From: Flammeovirgaceae bacterium | GTDB lineage: Bacteria; Bacteroidota; Bacteroidia; Cytophagales; Cyclobacteriaceae | Direction of reading: 5' to 3' | Assembly (NCBI GenBank): GCA_021298355.1 | Contig: JAJTEH010000001.1 | Location: forward strand, 269,164 to 333,163 | Length of the DNA stretch: 64,000 bases | Shown here: piece after piece, positions 52,501 to 60,317 of the stretch | Layout of the letters: each line of letters starts with the position of its first letter | Position numbering within the stretch: the stretch's first letter is position 1 | The notes under the pieces: generated by a model | The model's input: only the letters and a program-made list of their open reading frames with translations | The model's database searches: none | What the model was told of the DNA's origin: nothing | Program-made: the position numbers and the translations under genes

Positions 52501-52573
52501 AACTTCAGGAATTGAACTAAGTGCTTATCCTACTACCCGCACTATTGCAATAGGAGTAAACGTAGAATTTTAA
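49541..52573 (+). CDS. susC: SusC/RagA-type TonB-linked outer-membrane transporter
   Basis: This 1010-residue protein has a signal peptide (about 1-23, VQAQ), a carboxypeptidase-regulatory-like domain (about 26-110: SVSGVVSDEQGNPLPGVSIQVKG), the SusC signature LDELVVVGYGLQRKSDITGA, a plug (GVQIISSGQPGSVPQIRVRGVG, LFVVDGVLTDDISNINTAEI, LKDASAAAIYGSRGANGVIIITTKKG) and a 22-strand-type barrel ending in an aromatic residue (IGVNVEF). It takes glycans across the outer membrane together with SusD, which begins four bases downstream. The local enzymes point to a beta-glucan as substrate. It is on the short side for SusC proteins, and no extra sigma-interacting N-terminal domain is present. Confidence 0.96.
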   Translation: MNRFLPIFIVLVCVFTVVQVQAQSLSVSGVVSDEQGNPLPGVSIQVKGTTRGAVTDAKGVYSIANLSTESALVFSFIGFLTQETIVGNRSAIDIRLLEDVETLDELVVVGYGLQRKSDITGATASVKGDELFKQPVLTATQAMQGKVAGVQIISSGQPGSVPQIRVRGVGTALGGTTSLFVVDGVLTDDISNINTAEITDINVLKDASAAAIYGSRGANGVIIITTKKGAPGKLKINYNNNIGFRQAANLVEMANASEYANYMQAATGEAPPPSVYNTDWYDVILRTALQQNHNLSVSGGSETATYLVNAGYLQDQGILLNNDFTRWNLRINTEFKLSPKLSFSLQSAYNNNVNENGFGNIDIDPFGNIGAVYNNAYRAAPIIPARVNGLYGNTSGYQNVGNALLDLNNNDIRVVENRFQGSGSMAYKVNSAITLRSAIGGDWRNSLNRGYYYEFRSDENTFIVPGGNQQRPISSLSVKQSQNFRWVWDNTITYLKDFGDHSINVLAGITAEKYNLTWFSASRNDVPADRDLWYIGVGDANTSQNGGGGDAWARNSYLGRVNYSYQEKYLLTATFRVDGSSRLPNVNRWQSYPSVGVGWQISKESFMDNQQIFDNLKLRASYGRVGNDQIPTNAFTQTVNINRPYSFNGSTKPAQNGALIDQIIDPNINWETTEEFDLALEFGFLKGKLNGEINYYNKSVKNALIFVPVPRTVGDADGVILTNAASIQNNGLEVLLNWRDQISESFSYSVGGNVTFNKNEVTALNGGQAIRDAGIGAAQGFVTYTDNGQSVGTFHVLQVLGVFNTADEVQNYVNSNGTIIQPNAKPGDFKYLDKNGDGRIDDDDRVFAGSYQPVAYFGINGSINYKNWDFSLDIYGNVGNEVYNGKKAVRVEGRDNVEKDIVYNRWTSGGRSQTEPGANTGNQLASTYFVEPGDFIRINNITVGYRFNKELVSKFKMQSLRAFVTAQNPLVLQRYSGFTAELPGGPTTSGIELSAYPTTRTIAIGVNVEF

Positions 52574-52577
52574 TAGT

Positions 52578-54095
52578 ATGAAAAGAAAAATTCGCTTTAA
52601 CTATTTTACTTTATTAACAGGTATAATGTTTTTAATTCCTGCTTGCACCGATAGTTTTCTTGATATTAAAGTACAGGGAGGTGTAACAACTAAAACAGAT
52701 CCAAAGCTTGCCGAAAAGTTAGTAACAGGTGTTTATAATTCTCTTTTGCAAGGCGACTCGTGGGGCAATGGAGACGTCCATGGATTTGCATTTATATCAG
52801 TTACCTCCATTATGTCTGATGATGCAGATAAAGGTAGCACACCTAGCGACCAGGCTGTGCCAGTAGGAGATATAGATAATTTTACATTAACACCAACAAA
52901 TAAATTTTGTGAATCATTATGGAGCGGACACTACAATGCAATTGGTGCCGCCAATCAGGCCATTAAAGGTTTAAAAGATGCAGCCATAAGTGAACAGCAA
53001 AAAAAGATATTTTTAGGCGAAGTAAAATTTTTACGCGCCTACTTTTACTTTAATCTGGTAAGAATGTTTGGCGATGTACCACTTGTTCTTAGAGTTCCAG
53101 AAAATGCGCAAGATGCCAACACAGATCCATCATTTCAAACCCGTATCAATAAATCAATATTATACGATAGCATAAAAAGAGATTTAACGTATGCAGCCAA
53201 CAACTTGCCATTAAAAAGCCAGGCTGTTTTTGGGCATGTTAATAAAGGAACTGCACAAACATTACTTGCAAAAGTACATTTGTATTTACAAGAGTGGCAG
53301 CCTGCATTCGATCTTACAGAGGCAGTTAGGCAATCCGGCCAGTTTCAGTTAGTTGATGATTATGCAACGATATGGCGACAAGCCGGAGAAAATAACTCAG
53401 AGTCTATCTTTGAAATTCAAACAGGCCAGTTTAATAATGCCAATTTTGCTATAGACAATTATACAGTAGCACAAGGTGCAAGAGTAGGAGGTTTAGGAGG
53501 ATGGGACGATCTCGGATGGGGCTTTAATAATCCATCTCAATCTTTATTAAATGCTTATGAGCCAAATGATTTAAGACGCGCAGCTACTATCATCGAAATA
53601 GATGTTACTCCACAAAGAAGAGGAACCATCTTGTGGGATGGCTACCGTGTACCAAGTGCCGATTCGGTTCAAAACCGTTTCTACAACTACAAAGCATACA
53701 CTAGCAAAACGGCAGAATCTTTTCTAAATGTAAACGATAAAAACAGACCTAAGAACATTCGCATTTTGCGCTATGCCGATGTTTTGTTAATGAATGCCGA
53801 AGCAGGTCTTGCATTAGGAATAGGCGATCCTACCTCGCGTGTAAACGAAATACGTGATCGTGCAGGCTTACCACCAAAAGGCTCTGTAACCATGGCTGAT
53901 ATTTGGCAAGAAAGAAGAATTGAATTTGCAATGGAGCACGATCGGTATTGGGATATCGTTCGGCAAGGGAGGGCAGCACAAGTAATGCAGGCAGCAGGCA
54001 AAACAAACTTTGTAGCGGGAAGGCACGAGTTATTACCTATACCCGCTTCTCAAATTGCTTTGAGTGGCGGAAAACTAACGCAAAACAATTATTAA
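52578..54095 (+). CDS. susD: SusD/RagB-type glycan-binding lipoprotein
   Basis: This 505-residue surface lipoprotein has its lipobox at LIPAC (Cys23). It has the TPR-rich SusD fold: FLDIKVQGGVTTKTDPKLAEKLVTGVYNSLL, LWSGHYNAIGAANQAI, FLGEVKFLRAYFYFNLVRMFGDVPLV, RYADVLLMNAEAGLALG, VNEIRDRAGLPP and a C-terminal DIWQERRIEFAMEHDRYWDIVRQG. It caps the SusC channel and delivers oligosaccharides. It follows susC after four bases, and a terminator-like hairpin follows it. Confidence 0.96.
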   Translation: MKRKIRFNYFTLLTGIMFLIPACTDSFLDIKVQGGVTTKTDPKLAEKLVTGVYNSLLQGDSWGNGDVHGFAFISVTSIMSDDADKGSTPSDQAVPVGDIDNFTLTPTNKFCESLWSGHYNAIGAANQAIKGLKDAAISEQQKKIFLGEVKFLRAYFYFNLVRMFGDVPLVLRVPENAQDANTDPSFQTRINKSILYDSIKRDLTYAANNLPLKSQAVFGHVNKGTAQTLLAKVHLYLQEWQPAFDLTEAVRQSGQFQLVDDYATIWRQAGENNSESIFEIQTGQFNNANFAIDNYTVAQGARVGGLGGWDDLGWGFNNPSQSLLNAYEPNDLRRAATIIEIDVTPQRRGTILWDGYRVPSADSVQNRFYNYKAYTSKTAESFLNVNDKNRPKNIRILRYADVLLMNAEAGLALGIGDPTSRVNEIRDRAGLPPKGSVTMADIWQERRIEFAMEHDRYWDIVRQGRAAQVMQAAGKTNFVAGRHELLPIPASQIALSGGKLTQNNY

Positions 54096-54108
54096 TGAAT
54101 GGATCACC

Positions 54109-54136
54109 TTTAAGTGGTCGACACTTAAATTTTTTA
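54109..54136 (+). terminator. hairpin with T-tract after susD
   Basis: TTTAAGTG (54109-54116) pairs perfectly with CACTTAAA (54122-54129) around GTCGA, then TTTTTTATA. It probably reduces transcription beyond susD, so the downstream genes would be expressed at a lower level than susCD. Confidence 0.7.
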
Positions 54137-54164
54137 TAATCAAACCATAACTAAACAAACAACT

Positions 54165-55058
54165 ATGAAAAAGTTTTTTCCTTTCGCTTTACTCTTACTC
54201 ACAATAGGTACAGCGTTTTTTGTTTCATCGTGTGACGATGAAAATGCACTACCACCCATCGATGGGTACAATAATTCGAACGAAGTTGCAGCCACCAACT
54301 TAGTTGCACACTGGACGTTTGACGATACCAACAATGAACGTTTATCAAATACTGCGCCTTCAAACACTTATGGTACCGTTGGTTTTACTGATGGCCAAAT
54401 CGGTAAAGCATTAAATCTTCAGGCTGGTGCATTAAAATTTCCTTCTATTGCAGCTATTGGCGGAGCTAACTCATTACCAAATTATACCATAAGCTTATGG
54501 TTAGAGGCAAAGAATACTGGTAATTCTTTTTCTACTTACTTTGGAATTTTCCCAACAGGTAATACTGATTTTTGGGGCAATATGAGTGTAAGTGCAGAAA
54601 CAGGATGGTTTCCAGCAAATGGTCCGGTAGGAGATACGCTAGTTTTAAAAACCAACTACTTGTCTAAATTAGCAGCTGGTGGAGAAAACGGCCAGGATAA
54701 CAGACCAGATCCTCGTGGAAAACCTCCGGTAGGTGTTTTTAAATCGGCAAGAGTTTGGTGCCATGTAGTGGCACGTTGGAACGCCAGCACACATAAACTC
54801 GAATTGTTTGGCAATGGTAAATCTATTGGCGCATATAACGACAGAGGAATCAATTCTGTAGAAATGATAATGAGAACGCCTTGCGTACCAATGTTCGGTA
54901 GTTTGGCAACTACAAATACTGGTTTCGCAAGTGCTCCTAACATGCCCGATTGGCAAGTATTAGCAACTGCAAAAATTGATGATGTACGAGTATTCAACGC
55001 GGCACTGTCTCAAGCTGAAATTACAGCACTCTACAACTTGGGTGTTGCAAAACGTTAA
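54165..55058 (+). CDS. LamG-domain surface lipoprotein (probable glycan-binding protein)
   Basis: This 297-residue lipoprotein has its lipobox at FVSSC (Cys23) followed by acidic residues (DDEN), as in surface-exposed Bacteroidota lipoproteins. Residues about 45-290 form a concanavalin-like LamG domain (NLVAHWTFDDTNNERLS, GFTDGQIGKALNLQAGALKFP, YTISLWLEAKN, AKIDDVRVFNAALSQAEITALYNLG). Placement right after susD suggests a surface glycan-binding protein of this locus. No catalytic residues are recognised. Hairpins lie on both sides of the gene. Confidence 0.88.
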   Translation: MKKFFPFALLLLTIGTAFFVSSCDDENALPPIDGYNNSNEVAATNLVAHWTFDDTNNERLSNTAPSNTYGTVGFTDGQIGKALNLQAGALKFPSIAAIGGANSLPNYTISLWLEAKNTGNSFSTYFGIFPTGNTDFWGNMSVSAETGWFPANGPVGDTLVLKTNYLSKLAAGGENGQDNRPDPRGKPPVGVFKSARVWCHVVARWNASTHKLELFGNGKSIGAYNDRGINSVEMIMRTPCVPMFGSLATTNTGFASAPNMPDWQVLATAKIDDVRVFNAALSQAEITALYNLGVAKR

Positions 55059-55080
55059 TGTTATATTTTTGAAACTGATT

Positions 55081-55110
55081 AGATGTGCCCTTAACCGGGC
55101 ACATCTTTTA
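55081..55110 (+). terminator. hairpin terminator between the LamG and second GH144-like genes
   Basis: AGATGTGCCC (55081-55090) pairs perfectly with GGGCACATCT (55097-55106) around TTAACC, then TTTTA. The stem is strong and the T-tract short, so partial read-through to the enzyme genes is likely. Confidence 0.8.
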
Positions 55111-55122
55111 ATTAACTAAATT

Positions 55123-56763
55123 TTGAAAAAAGCACTTTATTTTACTTTATTCATTAATATTTTACTCATCGGATGTTCAGATTCAGACACATCATCCGAA
55201 AACCAAAATTTCACTTTATTAAAAACATATATTAATGGTAGCGAAGTTACAGGATCAGTTTTTAGAAATATTCCTGTAAACTCAGTTATTGAATTCGAAT
55301 TTTCCGAACCTGTTGATATTATATCCGCCCAAAAACACATTACCTTATTTAAAGGGAGCGATCAAATAAATCTAACTTTTACAACAGGTGCTTCATCTAA
55401 TATTTTACAAATAGAACCACAAACAAGTTTAGCGTTTTTTACAAGGCACGATCTTGCCATTGCAGCAGAATTAACTTCTATAAAAGGAAAAAAACTGAAT
55501 CTGTTTATGCCATACAGGCTTTTTACAGAGCTAGACTTATCAGATAAATTCCCATCCATTTCTGAAGAAGAACTGTTAACGAAAGTACAACAACAAACCT
55601 TTAAATATTTCTACGACTTCGCACAGGCTAACAGTGGTATGGCCAGAGAAAGAAATACCTCTGGCGATTTAGTTACTTCTGGTGGATCAGGCTTTGGTTT
55701 AATGGCGCTGATTGTTGGCATAGAAAGAGGATTTATAACAAGAGAACAAGGCTTAACACGTTTCGAAAAAATTATTTCGTTTTTAGAAACAGCCGATCGC
55801 TTTCATGGTGCATGGGCACATTGGATGAACGGCAACACAGGCGATGTAATTCCCTTCAGCGCAAAAGATAATGGGGGAGACTTGGTAGAAACATCTTTTC
55901 TCGTACAAGGCTTAATCACGGTTAGGCAATATCTTAATCCAAACGTTGCACGCGAACAAAACCTGATCAATAGAATTAATGAATTATGGGAAGATGTAGA
56001 ATGGAGTTGGTATAGAAAAAACAACGAAAACGTTTTATACTGGCATTGGTCGCCCAACTTTGGTTGGGAAATGAACTTCCCAATGTATGGTTATTTCGAA
56101 CAACAAATCACCTACATTCTGGCAGCCGCTTCTCCAACGTATTCAATTCCAAAAATTGTATATACAAATGGGTATGGAAGAAATGGAGCTATCGTAAAAA
56201 ATAATTTTCACTATGGCATTCAGCTTCCGCTAGAATCGCCAGCGCCTTTGTTTTGGGTACATTATTCTTACCTCGGTATGCACCCAAACATAAAAGATGA
56301 ATACGCCAATTACTGGACACAAAACAAAAACGCAACATTAATTAATCGCGCTTATTGTATTGCCAATCCTAAAAACTATCCCCTATATGGGGCTAACTGT
56401 TGGGGCCTAACTAGCAGCGATAATCAAAATGGATATGCAGCACATTACCCAGGTAATGATTTAGGTGTAATTTCACCAACGGCTGCACTTTCTTCTATGC
56501 CATATACTCCGCAAGAATCTATAAATGCAATGAAATTCTTTTATTATAAACTCGGTGATAAACTTTGGGGCGAATATGGATTTTATGATGCCTTTAATAT
56601 ATCGGCAGGCTGGTTCGCAAATTCTTATTTGGCTATAGATCAAGGGCCTATTATTGTTATGATAGAAAACCATCGAACAGGTTTGCTTTGGAACTTGTTT
56701 ATGTCGGCCCCCGAAATACAAACTGCTTTTACTAAATTAAACATAACTTATCCTGCACCTTAA
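55123..56763 (+). CDS. GH144-type endo-beta-1,2-glucanase-like lipoprotein with N-terminal Ig-like domain
   Basis: The start is TTG (55123), right before the signal peptide; the lipobox is LLIGC (Cys18). Of 546 residues, about 25-135 form a bacterial Ig-like domain (RNIPVNSVIEFEFSEPVDI, TGASSNILQIEPQTSLAF). The catalytic alpha/alpha-barrel matches PF10091/GH144: FKYFYDFAQANSGMARERN, VTSGGSGFGLMALIVGIERGFI, GDLVETSFLVQGLITVRQYL, MNFPMYGYFEQQITYILAAASPTY, NCWGLTSSDNQNGY, ISPTAALSSMPYTPQ and YGFYDAFNIS...AIDQGPIIVMIENHRTGLLWN. GH144 enzymes of Chitinophaga and Parabacteroides cut beta-1,2-glucan. It lies 20 bases upstream of the GH3 gene and forms an operon with it. Confidence 0.88.
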   Translation: MKKALYFTLFINILLIGCSDSDTSSENQNFTLLKTYINGSEVTGSVFRNIPVNSVIEFEFSEPVDIISAQKHITLFKGSDQINLTFTTGASSNILQIEPQTSLAFFTRHDLAIAAELTSIKGKKLNLFMPYRLFTELDLSDKFPSISEEELLTKVQQQTFKYFYDFAQANSGMARERNTSGDLVTSGGSGFGLMALIVGIERGFITREQGLTRFEKIISFLETADRFHGAWAHWMNGNTGDVIPFSAKDNGGDLVETSFLVQGLITVRQYLNPNVAREQNLINRINELWEDVEWSWYRKNNENVLYWHWSPNFGWEMNFPMYGYFEQQITYILAAASPTYSIPKIVYTNGYGRNGAIVKNNFHYGIQLPLESPAPLFWVHYSYLGMHPNIKDEYANYWTQNKNATLINRAYCIANPKNYPLYGANCWGLTSSDNQNGYAAHYPGNDLGVISPTAALSSMPYTPQESINAMKFFYYKLGDKLWGEYGFYDAFNISAGWFANSYLAIDQGPIIVMIENHRTGLLWNLFMSAPEIQTAFTKLNITYPAP

Positions 56764-56783
56764 CGCTAAACCTTTTCAGGATT

Positions 56784-59021
56784 ATGAAAATATACTATCG
56801 CGTATTCTATACACTTCTTGTAGTATCGTTACTTGCCTCTTGCAATAAACAACCGGTTAAATCTACTACCGATGCCAAAGCAGATTCTGTATTAGCGTTA
56901 ATGACGCTCCGCGAAAAAATTGGTCAACTTACACTGTACACCAGCGATTGGGATGTAACCGGCCCCACCATGCGCAAGGGATATCAAACCGATATAAAAA
57001 ATGGCGATGTTGGAGCCATCTTTAATGCCATAGGTGCTGCCTATACCCGACAGTTACAACAACTGGCCGTGGAAAACACAAGATTAAAAATTCCTCTTCT
57101 TTTTGGGTACGATGTTATACACGGACACCGCACTATTTTTCCTATTCCTTTAGCCGAATCTTGCTCTTGGGATTTGGATATGATGCAACGTTCTGCACGC
57201 ATAGCAGCAGAAGAAGCAACAGCAGAAGGCTTACACTGGACGTTCGCGCCCATGGTGGATATTGCCCGCGACCCACGTTGGGGTAGAGTTATGGAAGGTG
57301 CCGGAGAAGATACATACTTAGGTTCCAAAATTGCAGCAGCTCGAGTAAAAGGTTTTCAGGGCGATGACTTAAGCGCAGTAAATACAATGCTAGCGTGTGT
57401 AAAACATTTTGCTGCCTATGGCGCAGCACAAGCCGGAAGAGATTACCACACAGTAGATATGTCGGACCGTGTATTGCGCGAAACGTACTTACCTCCGTAT
57501 AAAGCAGCGTTAGATGCTGGCGCAGCAACCGTAATGACATCCTTTAACGAAATACACGGAGAGCCCGCAAGCGGAAGCCACTATCTGTTAACCGATATTT
57601 TAAGAAAAGAGTGGGGCTTTGATGGGTTCGTTGTAACAGATTATACATCGATTATGGAAATGCTGTACCACGGTGTTGTGGCCGATACAGCCGCTGCAGC
57701 AGCAATGGCTATTAATGCCGGTGTAGACATGGATATGCAAGCCGGATTTTTTCAGGATAAACTAGAGCAATTAGTTAAAGCTGGAAAAGTAAGCGAAGCC
57801 AGAATAAACGAGGCAGCAAAAAGAATAATAAAACTAAAGTTCGATTTAGGTTTGTTCGATGACCCCTACAAGTATTGCGATACCACACGCGAAAAAACAG
57901 TAGTGATGAACGAAAAATTTTTAGCAGAAGCTAAAGAAAACGCCAAGCGCAGCATTGTGCTGTTGAAAAACGAAAACAACATCTTGCCATTAAATAAAAA
58001 TACTAAAACACTGGCCGTTATTGGTCCTATGGCAAACACAAGAAAAGACCTGATAGGAGCCTGGTCTGCCGCTGGCGATTGGAAAAAAGCCATCACCTTA
58101 TTAGAAGGCATACAGCAAACAGTTTCACCGGCAACTAAAATCAGTTTTGCGAAAGGTTCGCCAATAGATGCCGACAGCACCCAATACTTAGCCGAAGCCA
58201 TAGCAAAAGCCAAACAAGCGGATGCAATAGTATTAGCCGTAGGAGAGGCCTCGTGGATGAGTGGCGAAGCCGCTAGCCGCACAAGCATACAACTACCGGC
58301 TATACAACGCAAACTCATGGAAGAAATCGCGAAGTTAAATAAGCCAACTGTTTTAGTAGTAATGAATGGAAGACCTCTCGATTTATCTTTTGAAGACAAA
58401 CATTTTAAAGCCATTCTCGAAACATGGTTTTTAGGTACCCAAGCCGGCCCTGCCATTGCCGAAGTATTATTTGGAGATTACAATCCGTCAGGAAAACTAA
58501 CCATGACTTTCCCTCGCTCTATCGGGCAAATCCCCATTTATTATTCCATGAAAAATACGGGCCGTCCGTACGAGAGCGATCCCGGCAATAAATACGTTTC
58601 TAAATACCTAGACGAAAGCAATTATCCTCTTTACCCATTCGGTCATGGTTTAAGCTACACCACCTTTGCTTACACGCAAGTAAAACTAGATAAGACCAGC
58701 ATAACCTCTACCGATTCCATACAAGTTAGTTGTACCGTTACCAACACAGGCACTCGCCAAGGCGAAGAAATAGTGCAACTCTACGTGCGCGATTTAGTAG
58801 GCAGTGTTACACGCCCCATAAAAGAACTGAAAGGATTTACCAAGCTAGATCTTAAACCGGGCGAATCGCGCGAAGTTACCTTCCAGATAAAACCTGCCGA
58901 TTTGCGTTTCTATCGCAAAGATATGCGCTTCGATTACGAAGCCGGAGAATTTGAAGTGTATATTGGAACAAATGCGAACACAACCAATAAGGCTAAATTT
59001 AACCTGTCTGTAGCAGAATAA
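56784..59021 (+). CDS. GH3 beta-glucosidase lipoprotein (BglX-like)
   Basis: This 745-residue lipoprotein has its lipobox at LLASC (Cys20). The GH3 N-domain has RLKIPLLFGYDVIHGHRTIFP, FAPMVDIARDPRWGRVMEGAGED, VKHFAAYGAAQAGRDYHTVDMS and the nucleophile Asp286 in GFDGFVVTDYTSI. The C-domain has KENAKRSIVLLKNENNILPL and the final fibronectin-III-like domain has YPFGHGLSYTTFAYTQ. It releases glucose from the non-reducing end of oligosaccharides in the periplasm. Next to a GH144-like gene, a preference for beta-1,2-linked sophoro-oligosaccharides is likely, as shown for some Bacteroides GH3 enzymes. The linkage is inference. Confidence 0.93.
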   Translation: MKIYYRVFYTLLVVSLLASCNKQPVKSTTDAKADSVLALMTLREKIGQLTLYTSDWDVTGPTMRKGYQTDIKNGDVGAIFNAIGAAYTRQLQQLAVENTRLKIPLLFGYDVIHGHRTIFPIPLAESCSWDLDMMQRSARIAAEEATAEGLHWTFAPMVDIARDPRWGRVMEGAGEDTYLGSKIAAARVKGFQGDDLSAVNTMLACVKHFAAYGAAQAGRDYHTVDMSDRVLRETYLPPYKAALDAGAATVMTSFNEIHGEPASGSHYLLTDILRKEWGFDGFVVTDYTSIMEMLYHGVVADTAAAAAMAINAGVDMDMQAGFFQDKLEQLVKAGKVSEARINEAAKRIIKLKFDLGLFDDPYKYCDTTREKTVVMNEKFLAEAKENAKRSIVLLKNENNILPLNKNTKTLAVIGPMANTRKDLIGAWSAAGDWKKAITLLEGIQQTVSPATKISFAKGSPIDADSTQYLAEAIAKAKQADAIVLAVGEASWMSGEAASRTSIQLPAIQRKLMEEIAKLNKPTVLVVMNGRPLDLSFEDKHFKAILETWFLGTQAGPAIAEVLFGDYNPSGKLTMTFPRSIGQIPIYYSMKNTGRPYESDPGNKYVSKYLDESNYPLYPFGHGLSYTTFAYTQVKLDKTSITSTDSIQVSCTVTNTGTRQGEEIVQLYVRDLVGSVTRPIKELKGFTKLDLKPGESREVTFQIKPADLRFYRKDMRFDYEAGEFEVYIGTNANTTNKAKFNLSVAE

Positions 59022-59073
59022 AACTTCACGTGCAATTTTTTAAAGGCTTTTTCGTAATGTTGCAAAACAAATT

Positions 59074-59940
59074 ATGAAAAAGTCTTTACTCTTTATTCTT
59101 CTTGTATGTTGTACTTTTTTATTTACAACATGTATCGACATAGAAAATCCCAACAAACTTTTAGACGAGCAAGTTGCAGCCATAGACCAACACATACAAC
59201 TTAACTATCCAAACGATATAGTTTTTTACGATGGAAGCGGAATACGCTTCGTAGTTAGGCAGTTTGGTTCTATGCCTCCCGCTAAAACCGGACAAAATCT
59301 GCAAGTAGACATTATCGGAAAAGTATTTAAAAGCACAGTTCCCTTTCAAGACGAGTTGCTTACAACAAAATTAGAAAACGTTTCAGTACAAGGTTTACGT
59401 TTTGTTTTAACAAACAACATGGTGGGCAGCAAAGTAATCGCCTTCATCCCATCCGAGTACGCCTTCGGTGCCGAGGGCACAAGCAATGTTCCGTCAAACT
59501 CAATCATAGAATACGATCTAACACTTGTACAAGCACAACTAACAACAGCACAAAACAACCAACTCGCTACCGATACCGTAGCCATTAAAAATTTTATAGA
59601 TGCAAATTCTATTGCCAACGTAGTGCGGCATCCTTCGGGTTTATACTATAAAGTTACTAAAACGGGCACAGGAGAATTCCCAACTGTTTTTAGCACCATT
59701 AACTTTACATATACAGGAAAGTTCATGAATTCAGGAACTGTATTTGACGATGGCCGCCTCGATGCACTCTTGTTTAACTTAGTAGATGGTTTTAAAATAG
59801 GCTTACCCAAACTACGAGCAGGTGGCAAAATTACATTGTATGTGCCATCCTACTTAGGGTATGGCTCCACCGCTTCTGGTGCCGTGCCGGCTAACTCTGT
59901 TTTAATTTTCGATGTTGAGCTCAACACCGTAAAAAATTGA
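59074..59940 (+). CDS. Lipoprotein with tandem FKBP-type prolyl isomerase domains
   Basis: This 288-residue lipoprotein has its lipobox at LFTTC (Cys20). Two FKBP domains follow: about 50-165 (SGIRFVVRQFGSMPPAKTGQNLQVDIIGK, VIAFIPSEYAFGAEGTSNVPSNSIIEYDLTLV) and about 190-288 (PSGLYYKVTKTGTG, INFTYTGKFMNSGTVFDDG, LYVPSYLGYGSTASGAVPANSVLIFDVEL). The first lacks several hydrophobic active-site positions and may be binding-only. It probably helps fold periplasmic or surface proteins. It follows GH3 by 52 bases, and its TGA overlaps the TTG start of the next gene. Confidence 0.9.
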   Translation: MKKSLLFILLVCCTFLFTTCIDIENPNKLLDEQVAAIDQHIQLNYPNDIVFYDGSGIRFVVRQFGSMPPAKTGQNLQVDIIGKVFKSTVPFQDELLTTKLENVSVQGLRFVLTNNMVGSKVIAFIPSEYAFGAEGTSNVPSNSIIEYDLTLVQAQLTTAQNNQLATDTVAIKNFIDANSIANVVRHPSGLYYKVTKTGTGEFPTVFSTINFTYTGKFMNSGTVFDDGRLDALLFNLVDGFKIGLPKLRAGGKITLYVPSYLGYGSTASGAVPANSVLIFDVELNTVKN

Positions 59941-60317
59941 AAGAGTTTAAAAAATACTACATCATTCCCGAAACGCCCGATCAGGTTTACCTTGCTTTGG
60001 TAACAGAAACCACCATCAGTTTATGGACAGGCGAAGAGGCAAAAATGAAAGAAGAGATAAACACAGAGTTCGAATTGTTTGGCGGAAATATTGTTGGTAA
60101 AAACCTTGCATTCGAAAAAGGAAAACAACTTACACAACAATGGTATTTTGGTAATGATGCAGAGCCATCTATCGTAACCATTAAGTTACATCCGCATAAA
60201 AACAACCAAACATCGCTGGAGCTTAAACACACCAATATTCCGGATGCCGACTACAACGAAATAGTAGAAGGATGGAACGATGTGTATATGGAATCGTTAA
60301 TTGAGTTTTATTCCTGA
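59937..60317 (+). CDS. START/AHSA1-like (SRPBCC) domain protein
   Basis: The start is TTG (59937), overlapping the TGA of the FKBP gene; no ATG precedes the fold. The 126-residue product is a single SRPBCC domain: YYIIPETPDQVYLALVTETTISLWTGEEA, LAFEKGKQLTQQWYFG, TIKLHPHKNNQTSLELKHTNIP and EIVEGWNDVYMESLIEFY. Such proteins bind small hydrophobic ligands or, in the AHSA1 group, chaperones; its role here is unknown. Its 3' end overlaps the converging histidine kinase gene by 10 bases. Confidence 0.82.
   Translation: MKEFKKYYIIPETPDQVYLALVTETTISLWTGEEAKMKEEINTEFELFGGNIVGKNLAFEKGKQLTQQWYFGNDAEPSIVTIKLHPHKNNQTSLELKHTNIPDADYNEIVEGWNDVYMESLIEFYS

Noticed and set aside
57866..58456. 196-codon open frame opposite the GH3 gene
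   Set aside because: It is antisense to a well-conserved catalytic gene and encodes no recognisable protein.
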